Origin: Allobosea sp. LC85 | GTDB taxonomy: Bacteria > Pseudomonadota > Alphaproteobacteria > Rhizobiales > Beijerinckiaceae | Direction of reading: 5' to 3' | NCBI RefSeq assembly: GCF_000735605.1 | Contig: NZ_JPKG01000032.1 | Location: forward strand, 1-64,000 | Length of the DNA: 64,000 nucleotides | In this document: piece after piece, positions 1-9,400 of the stretch | How positions within the stretch are numbered: position 1 is the stretch's first letter | How the letters are laid out: every line of letters begins with the position of its first letter | Made by a program: the position numbers and the translations under genes | Notes under the pieces: generated by a model | Database searches by the model: none | Seen by the model: only the letters and a program-made list of their open reading frames with translations | What the model was told of the DNA's origin: nothing

Positions 1-118
1 TAGGCCAATATGACCAGAACCCCTGCGCCGGACAGCCCAAAACCGGCCGATATCCGTCAAAAAATCGCGCCCACAACCCAAACTCGCGGAAACGCAGCAG
101 GAATTTCAGCAGCCTGCT

Positions 119-157
119 AGACCATCGGACCGGGCATCATATCCGGTCCGATGGTCT
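119..157. repeat. Dispersed palindrome, type B, copy 1
   Basis: This is a perfect inverted repeat: AGACCATCGGACCGG at 119-133 pairs with its reverse complement at 143-157 around a 9-base spacer. The same GGACCGG/CCGGTCC core recurs at 22079-22101 and 49919-49963 and in degraded form at 60770-60803, each time just upstream of type A elements. No T tract follows, so it is a dispersed element rather than a clear intrinsic terminator. The bases before it (1-118) hold no ORF I can support. Confidence 0.75.
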
Positions 158-171
158 AACCTACTGTGTTT

Positions 172-271
172 GCATCGACTTTCTCGGAAGCCGCAATCCA
201 CTTTTCGGGCCGATGCCTGAGTTCGCATCGGCTTTGCCCCGAAAACCGCAATCCACTTTTCGGGCCGATGC
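172..271. repeat. Two type A dispersed elements
   Basis: Two copies (172-216 and 225-271) of a roughly 45-base element that begins GCATCG, contains CCGCAATCCACTTTTCGG and ends CGATGC. The ends pair (GCATCGG with CCGATGC) and the interior GAAAACCG/CGGTTTTC-like part makes an imperfect hairpin. The same unit recurs at 22117-22336, 23078-23186, 37223-37263, 49975-50022 and 60821-60865, always between genes. The remainder up to the hydrolase start at 409 shows nothing further that I can name. Confidence 0.75.
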
Positions 272-408
272 TTGAGGTATTTCCGACCCTTCGGGGTCGG
301 AACGCATTTCGCCTCTTCTGTTCCGGTGCATTTTCTTGACGCGGACCGGTGCCCGGTTCGCCTGAAAATGCTTTAGTCCTGCCCTCTTGCAGTGCCGCCG
401 GAGGGCGA

Positions 409-1302
409 ATGGATTCTGACAGCGGTTTCCGCTCCTTCTTCATCAGTGCCCGCGACGGCCTGAAGCTCCACGCCCGCGATTACGGCCCCCTCGCCTCTCA
501 CGCCCTGCCGGTGGTCTGCCTGCCGGGCCTGGCGCGGACGGCTGCCGACTTCCACGAGCTGGCGATGGCGCTCGCCGAGGACGAGGCCAGGCCACGGCGC
601 GTCCTGGCACTCGATTATCGCGGGCGCGGACGCTCCGCCTATGATCGGAACTGGGCCAATTACGATATCCGCGTCGAACTCGACGACCTGATGCAGCTGC
701 TTACGGCGGCCGGTATCGAAGCGGCCGTGTTTGTCGGAACCTCGCGCGGCGGCCTGTTGACGATGGCACTGGCGGCGGCGCGCCCGACCATGATCAAGGG
801 TGTCGTCCTGAACGATGTCGGCCCGGTGATCGATGCGCGCGGACTGCTTCGGATCCGTGGCTATGTCGGCAAGCTGCCGAGCCCACGCAGCTTTGTCGAA
901 GGCGCCGAAATCCTCAAGCGCCTGTCTGACCAGCAATTTCCGGCCTTCGGCGAAAGGGAGTGGGAGACCATGGCGCGACGGACCTGGACCGAGCGCAACG
1001 GACATCTCGTCACCGATTACGACCCCAACCTGATGAAGATCCTGGAGGAGCTTGACCTCGAAGCCCCCCTGCCCGTGCTCTGGACCTATTTCGCCGGGCT
1101 GAATGCCGTACCGATCCTGGCGATCCGTGGCGCCAATTCCGATCTCCTCTCGGAGGAGACGCTCCGCGAGATGGGCGCGCGCCATCCCGATTGCGAGATC
1201 TTCGTCGCCCCCGGACAAGGCCATGCGCCGCTGCTCGGGTCGAAGGACATGGTCCGACGCATCGGCAAGCTGATCGGCAAGGCGGAAAAGCGCGCAGCCT
1301 GA
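409..1302 (+). CDS. Alpha/beta hydrolase
   Basis: A cytoplasmic alpha/beta-hydrolase-fold enzyme of 297 residues. The oxyanion strand HARDYGPLAS is followed by LPGLARTAADF. The nucleophile elbow reads GTSRGG, so Ser is the nucleophile in a G-x-S-x-G context. The acid is probably the Asp in the AIRGANSDLLS segment, and the catalytic His lies in GQGHAPLL near the C terminus. Length fits small esterase or carboxylester hydrolases of this family. I chose ATG 409 because GGAGG lies five bases upstream; the frame is open upstream but that stretch has no family similarity. It converges with the gene at 1319 with a 16-base gap. The substrate is not predictable from sequence. Confidence 0.85.
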   Translation: MDSDSGFRSFFISARDGLKLHARDYGPLASHALPVVCLPGLARTAADFHELAMALAEDEARPRRVLALDYRGRGRSAYDRNWANYDIRVELDDLMQLLTAAGIEAAVFVGTSRGGLLTMALAAARPTMIKGVVLNDVGPVIDARGLLRIRGYVGKLPSPRSFVEGAEILKRLSDQQFPAFGEREWETMARRTWTERNGHLVTDYDPNLMKILEELDLEAPLPVLWTYFAGLNAVPILAIRGANSDLLSEETLREMGARHPDCEIFVAPGQGHAPLLGSKDMVRRIGKLIGKAEKRAA

Positions 1303-1318
1303 ACCTTGGGACCAGCCC

Positions 1319-2101
1319 TTACGGCCGCTTGCCGTCGGCTCCGTCCTCGGAGATGTCGGCGACATTGTCCCGACCCTGCGTGCCGTCGTCACGCGAGGTC
1401 GCGACCTCACCGGCCCGGGCCCGTGTCGAAAACGCGGTCTCGATGCCGGCGGCGAGCGAACGGGCCTGGGCAACCCAGTCCTCGCGCTCGATCCGCCCGG
1501 GAAAGGCGAGATAATGGCCGACCCACTCGATGTTCTCGGGCGTCCAGGCTGCGATCTGGTCGAAATGCCAGATCCCGAGGCCATGCAGCTTGCCCTCGTT
1601 CTGCTGGCCGATGCCCTTGATCAGTTTGAGATCGTCAGCCGCGTCGCTGCGCGCTGCGACAAGGCCGGATGGCCGCCTGCCGGGGATGCGATTCTCGCCT
1701 TCGACCTTGTCCAGGAGCGGGGCCGACTGCGCCAATGCCGGCTTCGCCGCCGCGACGGCAGGTGCGGACGGTGCCTCCGGGATCGAGCCGAGATTGGCGC
1801 CGGCGATGGCGACGACCGAATCGCGATGAGCGACTATCGTGCGGGCAAAGCAGGCCAGACAGCAGCCTGCCAGATAGGCCGCGACATAGAGGAGCGCGGT
1901 TTCCAGCCAGAGCGCAGCGACGCCGTTCACCACCTGTAACCAGGTGAGCGCGGCGACCATGGCACAGACGCCCACGACGAGGGGAATCGGACCGGCCCAG
2001 AAACGGACCTTCCCGCCCGTGCAGGTGATCCAGCCCATGGCAAGGCCGATGCCGAAGGCTGCGAGCAGGAACCAGGCGAACTGGGTGGCCAGGTAGAGCA
2101 T
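1319..2101 (-). CDS. Membrane-anchored protein with C-terminal helix-hairpin-helix-like domain
   Basis: 260 residues. The N-terminal part holds about three hydrophobic segments (roughly residues 3-20, 34-56 and 62-85), the last ending in a Cys-containing stretch, followed by a low-complexity Ala-rich linker. The C-terminal third contains LKLIKGIGQQNEGKLHGLGI and AAWTPENIEWVGHYLAFPGR. This helix-hairpin-helix-like module in rhizobial genomes is often annotated as resembling the NADH dehydrogenase subunit E tail. It starts 11 bases after the stop of the OmpA-like gene, so the two are probably cotranscribed and may act together at the envelope. No enzymatic function should be inferred from the name similarity. 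Confidence 0.75.
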   Translation of the reverse strand: MLYLATQFAWFLLAAFGIGLAMGWITCTGGKVRFWAGPIPLVVGVCAMVAALTWLQVVNGVAALWLETALLYVAAYLAGCCLACFARTIVAHRDSVVAIAGANLGSIPEAPSAPAVAAAKPALAQSAPLLDKVEGENRIPGRRPSGLVAARSDAADDLKLIKGIGQQNEGKLHGLGIWHFDQIAAWTPENIEWVGHYLAFPGRIEREDWVAQARSLAAGIETAFSTRARAGEVATSRDDGTQGRDNVADISEDGADGKRP

Positions 2102-2112
2102 GCCAGCGATCC

Positions 2113-4458
2113 CTACTTCTCGACCGTGAACTGGACGCGCCGGTTCATGGCCTTCGCCTCGGGCTCGTCATGGGGAACAAGCGGCCGCTGCGCGCCAAAG
2201 CCCTTCGGCTCGAGCCGGGCGGCGCTGATGCCGCGCATGACCATCTCATCAAGCACGCGCCGGGCGCGCCGGTTCGAGAGATCGACATTGTCGAACCCGC
2301 GCCGCTCGCCATCGAAATTGGCATGCCCTTCGATCGTGACGCGCACATCCGGGCACTGCTTGAGGATCGCGGATGCTTCCGCCATCGCCCGCTCCGTTGT
2401 GGCATCGAGTACGACCACAGCGGTGCCCTGGCCGAAAAGCACGGATTGGCGCCTGGTCAGGGCATCGAGCTCGTTCTGACAGGCGTTGGGCGGTGCCGTG
2501 ACGCAGCCGGTCTGGCGCAAGCCGATCTCAGCCTGGCCTGCAAAAGCGGCCGGCAGCCCGCTTGCCGCGCTGGTCTCGACCTCGCCCTTGATCAGCTCGC
2601 GGCAGGTCAGCCCCCGGAGCTCGACGCTGCTATCGACCAAGTGCGCAGTGCCGAGATCCAGTCTGAGCAGATCGGTCACGGCGACGCGAGCTGCGCCGCT
2701 GAAACCGGCGGGCGCCCCCGGAACGATGCGCGCCTCGTCCAGGACCTTGCCCTGCAAGGGCGAGCCATCCAGCAACCCCAGCAGCGCCGAGCGCGTCTGC
2801 TCATCGGGCAAATATCCGGACAGAGCGACGCCTGAGCGATCCGCGGAAATCGTAAGTCCATAGGGGCGCAGGCCAAGGCCAGCGAGGTCCGGCGTGCCGG
2901 TGAGGCCTCCCGGCAAGGGCTGCTGCCGCAGCGCGGCCTCGATCGCGCGCCAGGCCTCTTCGTCGGCAACGACGCCAGACAGCGAGGCTTGCGTTCCCTC
3001 GATGGAAACCACCCCGCTGCTCATCCTGCCAAGCAAATCCAGCAGAAAGCCGGTCGCCGTGCCGAAATCGGGAGCCTCGCGCAGCTTCGCTTCGCCCGTC
3101 ATGCGATCGGTGACCCGGCCGGCAGCCGCCCCGCGGTCAGCAGAGTGCAGCACTCTCTGCCGCGCCGCCTCATCGGGAACGAGGCCGCTCAGCACGGCGC
3201 CCTGCTCGGTCTTCTCGGCCCGCCATTGCAGCGGAACCGTACGCTGGGGCACCGCGAGCACCGGGATGGGCGCTTTCACCTCGCCAGCGCTGGCGTGGGA
3301 GCTCCCGGGCGATGGCAACTCACCGCGCTGAGGCGCAGGAGGCGTTGAAGGCTCCAAAGGCGCAGGAGGCTCTGCTGGAACGAAGAGCGGCGGAATCTCC
3401 GGCAGGGGTGGCATAGGCGGGGGCGCCGGCGGACAGGCGATACTGGCCTGCGCAACCGAATCCGGCCCGTCAGTCTGTGCGATCAGCAACTGCAGGGCCT
3501 GGCAGGTTTCGAAATCCTCGGGCCCGTCTCCCGACAGCCTGTAGGTGCCGGCATCGAGCTCGGCCTTGCCGCTGCGGAGCCGTGCAAGGTCGCCAATGGC
3601 GCGCGTGACCTTGGCCAGGAAGGCGCCCGGCTCGCCAAGGGCTGGTTTCGTCTGATCATCGATGCGAGCGGGCTCGGGAAAGCCGCGCCGCAACGCTGCC
3701 GAAATCTGCTGCCTGGCCTCGTCCGACGGGTAGAAGCCGGTGACGCTCAGCCCACCATCGACGCCCTTTTCGATAGCCCAACGGTAAGGCGCGATCGTCG
3801 GCGGCTCGAGGGCGCACTCGACGGCGGTGAATCCGCCCTGGCTCAGGGAGGCAGTGCTCTCCCGCAGCGCAAGGAAGCGCTCAGGCGTCGTCGCCTTGCC
3901 TTCGATGCAGAAGCGCGTGTCGTCCAGCGCCACCTTGCCGCTCGAGAGACCGGCCAACTCGCCCAGGATTTTCTGTGTTACGGCAGCAAAACCGGCGGGT
4001 GCACCGAAGGCGAGCATCTGGCGATCGTCGATGCGCAGTCCCGGCACGGCCGCACTCGCCGCGGAAACATTCGCAGTCGCCGTCGCCTCGTCGGGCACGA
4101 AGCCGCTCAGCGTCACCGCATCGCGTTCACGCGTCGCCGACCAGCTATAAGGCTTCTGCGCGACGACCTGGGACAACCCCCCGAGCGCCCGGCGGATGCC
4201 GAACTGACCCCGCAACTGCACCATGGCCTTGGCCGCGCCATCGGCCGAGAGCGCTTCGCCACCGATCAGCACGTCGCGCCCGGCAACGAGCGCCATCACC
4301 GGCCTTGCGCCAGGTGCCTCGCCCGCGGCCTGCGTCGCCACCGCTATGGCGCGGCGGCTGACATCGTCCTGAACCGCAGCATCGAGATAGAGGTTGCCGG
4401 CGCTCCAGAGCAGCGCCAGCGGCACGAGCCCCCATAACCAGTTTGCCGGCTGCGCCAT
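2113..4458 (-). CDS. Large OmpA-family envelope protein with four internal repeats
   Basis: 781 residues. One N-terminal membrane segment (about 7-28) anchors it. Then come four copies of a degenerate unit of about 88 residues (near 102-189, 224-311, 408-495 and 532-615). Each has an aromatic-rich strand, an LSG-[FYL]-x-P-[DS]-[DE]-E motif, and a second half with GAPAGF or similar and an L-x-SG-x-x-x-L pattern. A Pro-rich linker occupies about 342-377. The C terminus (about 675-780) is an OmpA-like peptidoglycan-binding domain with IEGHANFDGERRGFDN, LSNRRARRV and FGAQRPL. ATG 4458 is preferred to an upstream start because GGGGAG precedes it. The units look like divergent BON-type domains, but that assignment is inference. 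Confidence 0.8.
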   Translation of the reverse strand: MAQPANWLWGLVPLALLWSAGNLYLDAAVQDDVSRRAIAVATQAAGEAPGARPVMALVAGRDVLIGGEALSADGAAKAMVQLRGQFGIRRALGGLSQVVAQKPYSWSATRERDAVTLSGFVPDEATATANVSAASAAVPGLRIDDRQMLAFGAPAGFAAVTQKILGELAGLSSGKVALDDTRFCIEGKATTPERFLALRESTASLSQGGFTAVECALEPPTIAPYRWAIEKGVDGGLSVTGFYPSDEARQQISAALRRGFPEPARIDDQTKPALGEPGAFLAKVTRAIGDLARLRSGKAELDAGTYRLSGDGPEDFETCQALQLLIAQTDGPDSVAQASIACPPAPPPMPPLPEIPPLFVPAEPPAPLEPSTPPAPQRGELPSPGSSHASAGEVKAPIPVLAVPQRTVPLQWRAEKTEQGAVLSGLVPDEAARQRVLHSADRGAAAGRVTDRMTGEAKLREAPDFGTATGFLLDLLGRMSSGVVSIEGTQASLSGVVADEEAWRAIEAALRQQPLPGGLTGTPDLAGLGLRPYGLTISADRSGVALSGYLPDEQTRSALLGLLDGSPLQGKVLDEARIVPGAPAGFSGAARVAVTDLLRLDLGTAHLVDSSVELRGLTCRELIKGEVETSAASGLPAAFAGQAEIGLRQTGCVTAPPNACQNELDALTRRQSVLFGQGTAVVVLDATTERAMAEASAILKQCPDVRVTIEGHANFDGERRGFDNVDLSNRRARRVLDEMVMRGISAARLEPKGFGAQRPLVPHDEPEAKAMNRRVQFTVEK

Positions 4459-4584
4459 TCCCGCTCCCCGCGTCGGCACAGACTTGTCAGGCCCTTACCG
4501 ATCACCGTCCCCAGGCTGTCAAGTCACGCCGGTTCAGATCATCGTGTCAAGTGAGTGAATGAGTCTAACCCACGATATCCAAAC

Positions 4585-4611
4585 GAAAAAAGCCCCGGGT
4601 TTCCCCGGGGC
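4585..4611 (-). terminator. Rho-independent terminator of the porin gene
   Basis: Read on the minus strand, GCCCCGGG and CCCGGGGC (4604-4611 and 4592-4599) form an 8-bp perfect GC stem around a 4-base loop, followed directly by a run of six T (4586-4591). It lies 24 bases past the porin stop codon, as expected for a highly expressed single-gene unit. Confidence 0.92.
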
Positions 4612-4635
4612 TTCCGACTAGGATCGGAGAACCGA

Positions 4636-5997
4636 TCAGAAGTCGCGCTGGATGCGCAGACGGCCGGTGAGGGCGTCGTCCGACTTGATCAGGAAGCCGG
4701 TGCGGTTGCCGAAGTTGTCGACCGCGAGGATGCGGTTCTTCAGCTCAACCTTGGAGTAGAGAACTTCCACGCCGATATCGAGACCCGAAACCGGGGTCCA
4801 GACGAGGTTGGTGCCGATGATGAACTCCTTCGGGTCAAGCTTCACAGCGTTGACGCCGGCGCCAAGAACGGCCGGCTGAACAGCCGCGCCCATGTCGAGC
4901 TCAGAGTACGAACCATAGACTTCCGAACGGATGGTCGGGGTCCAGTAGTGCTTCAGGCCGGCAACGATGGCCCAGCCCTTCGTCAGCTTCGAGCGACCGT
5001 TGGTCGGATCGACGACGATATCAGCCGCGGTGAGCGAGCCGAGACGGCCGTAGCCGAAGGCGCTGCCGTAGCCGAGGTAGGAGTTGGCGCCCTCAGCGTA
5101 AGCCGCCTGCAACCACAGGACGTCGCCAGCGGCGAGCATCGGCAGGTTGAACTTCAGACCGCCCTGGATGGCCCACACGACTTCGTCGTCGCCAACCTGA
5201 GGAGCGAAGCCGACCACACCAGCCGGGATCGAAGCGGTGCTACGCTGACCGATGGCACCCGACAGCTGAGCCGAGCCCCAGCCCTGGGTCACGTTCAACG
5301 CACCGACGAGGTCCGGATACTGCTGGCCTTCAAGGACGATGTTGCTGCCGAACGCAAGCGCGTTGCGGACGGTGGCGTCACGGCCGACGGCGCGATCTTC
5401 GAGCGAGATCGTGGCCGAGAAGCCCGAGCCGAAGGTCGCGGTGTAGGCCAACAGGTTCGGGCTGGTGTCCGAGCCGCGGAGCGAGCTGAAGCCCAGGTCG
5501 TTGGCGTAGAAGTCGAAGAACGACTGCGCGCGACCAGCGGTGATCGGGCCGAACTGGATGAAGCCCTTGTCGAGGTTGATGACCGTCGAGGCAGCAGCAC
5601 CGCGAGCGCCGTTGGCGAAGATCGCGCCGGAGTTCAGCGCGCCGTAGCCGTACGCACCCGAGGAGATCGTGACGTCATAGCGGATGAAGGTACGCAGGGT
5701 GCCGTAAGCGGTGGCGGTGCGCAGGTCAACGTTCAGACGGCCGCGAGCGCGGGTGCCGTACGAGTCCTGCAGGTCGCCCCAACGCTCGCCGAAGGTGTAC
5801 TCAGCGCGGAGACGGCCACCGATGCGAAGGCAGCTATCGGTGCCCGGGATGTAGAAGAAGCCGCTGCCATAGGCGGTGCAGACGCGAACGTATTCGACCG
5901 GAGCGGCCTTCCGCGAGGGAAGGTCGGCGGCCTGAGCCCCGGCAACCGCGGCGAAGCCGGCGGCAGAACCGAGGAGGAGGCTCTTAACGAGCTTCAT
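4636..5997 (-). CDS. Major outer-membrane porin, Porin_2 (Omp2-like) family
   Basis: 453 residues. A standard signal peptide (MKLVKSLLLGSAAG to AQA, about 1-23) is followed by ADLPSRKAAPVEYVRVC, the hallmark N terminus of rhizobial and Brucella Omp2-type porins. Two Cys in the CTAYGSGFFYIPGTDSC segment probably form the usual disulphide, and the chain ends in RIQRDF with the terminal Phe needed for barrel assembly. It forms a trimeric general diffusion channel in this family. TGGAGG precedes the ATG by six bases. The gene stands alone, with a strong terminator downstream and a 430-base upstream region, consistent with strong independent regulation. Confidence 0.93.
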   Translation of the reverse strand: MKLVKSLLLGSAAGFAAVAGAQAADLPSRKAAPVEYVRVCTAYGSGFFYIPGTDSCLRIGGRLRAEYTFGERWGDLQDSYGTRARGRLNVDLRTATAYGTLRTFIRYDVTISSGAYGYGALNSGAIFANGARGAAASTVINLDKGFIQFGPITAGRAQSFFDFYANDLGFSSLRGSDTSPNLLAYTATFGSGFSATISLEDRAVGRDATVRNALAFGSNIVLEGQQYPDLVGALNVTQGWGSAQLSGAIGQRSTASIPAGVVGFAPQVGDDEVVWAIQGGLKFNLPMLAAGDVLWLQAAYAEGANSYLGYGSAFGYGRLGSLTAADIVVDPTNGRSKLTKGWAIVAGLKHYWTPTIRSEVYGSYSELDMGAAVQPAVLGAGVNAVKLDPKEFIIGTNLVWTPVSGLDIGVEVLYSKVELKNRILAVDNFGNRTGFLIKSDDALTGRLRIQRDF

Positions 5998-6427
5998 TGG
6001 TAACCTCCAAAAGAGTTTCGAGACCCTCGGGCTTCAGCGTGTTCTTGACGACCGGCCCCAGGAGACCAAACCGGCGAACCCGCCTATCCCGGCCTTTCGC
6101 CCACGTCCCTGAACCATTCAGAGGCGAAGACGAAAAACAGCGACCGGGAACGTCCCGACGCATCTCCACCATACGAATGCCGGGAGGCCGATCAACCGAG
6201 ATCACACCGCCGCGAGGCCGGAGGGGGTGCTTTGAAACCCGGTGTTGCAGGCGCGCCACGCTTTGAGGGTCGAAATTTACCAGCCGTTAACCGCACGCCC
6301 CGGCTGGGCACCTCCTGCAGGCAAAAGACGGCGGAATCACGGCCTGTTCGAATCGGCGGCCCGTTCGAATCGGAATCACCGCCTCAGCTGCAGCCGCAGC
6401 CGCCGGAACGGAGCGCCCAGGCGCCGG
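5998..6427. other. 430-base intergenic region upstream of the porin
   Basis: No coding sequence can be supported here. It must hold the porin promoter and a long 5' leader read on the minus strand. I could not place a convincing -35/-10 pair. Short open frames on both strands have neither ribosome-binding sites nor recognisable products. Confidence 0.5.
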
Positions 6428-9400
6428 TCAGTATTCCCACTCGGCGCCGACGCCGACGGCTGCGCTGCCATCCGCACCCGTCTCGGCCTGGATGCGAAGC
6501 CGCTTCGTCACGTCGATGCCGATCGAGACGCCGCTATCCTCGGGCTTGGCCCCGGCCTTGATTCCGATCGAGACGTTGTCGCCGATATAGCGGGAGACAC
6601 CGACCGTCGGGCCGCCGGCGCCGAACTGGATGTCGAGATTGTCGACGCCGAGCGACTTGCGCAGCTTCTCGAAGGCATCGTCGCCGCCGGTTCCCGCGAA
6701 TTGCGCGGCGGTCTGCGCCAGCTGCAGGGCCTGGAACGGCGAGAGCGAACCGGAGGCACGGGCGAAGAGCAGGCGCGACAGAACCTCGTCCTGCGGCAGC
6801 TCCGGCTGGGAGTTGAAGGCGAAGGCGGGCTGGTCCGCCGGACCGGTGACGAGGATTCGCGCGGTCACGTCCGAGGCGCGGGTCTCGGCGACGAAGTCGA
6901 GCTCGGGAATCACCCCACCAACGAAGGTCAGCCGGCCACGGCTGAAATCGAGCCGCTGGCTCGCCACCGACAATCGGCCGCGCCGCAGATCGAAGCCGCC
7001 ATCGAGCACGGGGGCAGAGAGCGTGCCGCCGACGCGCAGTTCGCCACCAAGTTCAGCGTCGATCCCGCGACCACGGATGAAGACGCGGCTCGGCGCGGAG
7101 ACGGTGACGGCGAGCGCGGCATCGAAGGCGGGCGCGGCTCGCCCGCCCCTGTCGGCGCTGCGCGCCGCCTTGCGTTGTGCGGCAAGCCGCACCGCTGCGG
7201 TGCCCTTCGCGTTGACGTGGCGAATCCCGTCGACGGGACGTAACGAAGCCGGCAACCGATCCGGCACCGCGACATCGAGCGAGATGATATCGACACGCCC
7301 CTCCACGCGCGGGCGCTGCGCCAGGGGGCCGGCAATCGCGAGATTGAGGTCGGCAACCGATGTCACGATGCCGTTCGAGACAAGCTGCGCACGGCGTCCC
7401 TCGATTCTGATCTCGCCCGGGAAACCGGCGGCGGGGTCGACGCGGACCTGGCCCGACGCCGACAGCGTGCCGCCATTGGCCGAGCGGGCAACCGCGCGCT
7501 CGATGCGCAGATTGTCGCCATTGGCAGCAATGCGCGCTTCGATCCCGGTCAGCCGCACGCCCTGGAGAGCGTCGGTGAAGCTGCCATTGGCGAGCGTCGC
7601 GGCGCCGTTCAGCTCCGGCGCAGCCGCCGTGCCGCCTGCCCGCAGGTCGAGCGTCACTGCACCGGTCAGCCGCTGCCCCTGCGCTGCCAGCAGCGCGTTG
7701 GCGAGGGCAGCGTCGAGCTTGCCCTGAATGGTAAGCGCCAACGCGCCGCTTGCGCTCAAGGGTGCCGTGCCGCGAACCGCGAGATTGGCGCCGCGGCCGG
7801 CCGTCAAGGTTGCATCGACGCTGGTCTGCCGGCCGGAGAATTGACCATTGCCGCTGATCTCGACCGGAGGCAGGCCGGCGTTCCGGGTTTCGGGCGTCAC
7901 CAGCCGCGCGATCCGGAGCTGCCAGGGACCGCTGAGATCATCCGGCTTGCCGGACACCTGCGCCTCGGCGTTCAAGGTGCCGGACAGGTCGAGCTTCGGG
8001 GCCACCAGCTTGACCGCAGAAAGCGGGATGTCCTTCGCATTCACGCGCAGATCGAGGGTCTCGCCCGCACGGCCGTCCAGGCTGAGCCGGCCGGCATCGA
8101 TGGCAAGCGCCAGCTTCGAGATCTCGACGCCGCCGGCCGGAAAGCTGAGCGAGGCGGGGTTGGCGAGCGTGATGCGCCTGCCCTCGCGCCGGGCATCGAA
8201 GGAGGCGATGTCGAGACGCAGCGGATCGCCCGGAACGAGCTGACCGGCTCCGTTGAGCGTGAAGCCCCGGGCGTTGGCGCTGAGAGTGAAGGCGCTCGCA
8301 TCCGGCCCGCCCTTCGAATCGAAGCGGATCGCGTTGATCGCCTCGCCGGCGATAACCGCGCGGTCGATCGCGATCGCGGCGTCGATCGCCGGGCGACCAT
8401 GGAGATCCGTGGCACCGACGCTGGCATCGAGCTTGTCGAGCGAGACCCCGGCGGCATTGATGCGCGTGCCCTTGGCTTTCAGGTCCAGGTTTTGCCGGCC
8501 TTCGACGAGCGCGAGCACGATATCCGCATCGAGCTGTCCGCCGAGTTTGGTGAGGGCAAGGGCCGAGAGATCGTCGAGATTGCGCGCGGCGAGCGTCAGC
8601 CGGCCGGCTGCCCGCCTGGCCTGGTCGAGCGTGACCGCGCCGGTGAGCTTCACCGAGCCGATGGCGAGATCGAGCTTCGACAGGTCCCAGGCATCGTCGG
8701 GCAGGCGTGCGAACTGCAGCGTGCCGGTCGCGGGCTTGCCCTCGATCTCACCGGCGAGCGTCGCGCGCGTATCGAGCGCGCCCTGCAGGTCGCGGATCAC
8801 GGCATCGATCGCCAGCCGTGGAATCGGGCGGCCGAGCGCGCTCGCATTCGTCACCGCAATCCGTGCCGACGCATCGAGCTTGTTCTGCGGTCCGGTAAGC
8901 TGTGCCGTGATCTCGCCCCTGCCGGAGAGGCGCGGGTCGGCGCGCTTCAGGTCAGGCAGGGAGACGACGGCCCGCAGATCCGAGCGCTCGCGGCCGACCC
9001 CGCCATCGGCGGTGAAGGCGACATGCTGCCCGGCGAGACGAAGGCCGCTGACATTCACGCCGCCGCCGGCCAGCGTCCCGACGCGCCCGGCGAGCGTCAG
9101 ATTGCCGGCGAGCAGCCGGTCGAGCGCCGCCTCCCCGGTCCCGATCTGATCGCCGCGGCCATCGAGGGTCGCGGAATAGATGTTCTGGCGCGGCACGGCA
9201 TCGAGATCGGCGCCGAGTTGCGCCTTGCCCGAAAGCCTGCGGCCGGCAAGGCCGCTGAGCCGCGAGAGATCGGGCAGGACTGCGCGCGCCTGCCCCAGGA
9301 TGCGCGCCTTGCCGAGCTGCCCCTTGTAGTCGAGTTCCACGCCGGACATCGCGAGCCGCAGCGTCTCGAAATCGGCACTGCCCTCGCCCCGCCCCGTCGC

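Noticed and set aside
10..120. 36-codon frame at the left edge
   Set aside because: No ribosome-binding site, no recognisable product and it runs into a palindrome; it cannot be judged without the sequence to the left.
4555..6003. 482-codon plus-strand open frame over the porin
   Set aside because: It is the antisense shadow of the porin gene, with biased composition and no family features.
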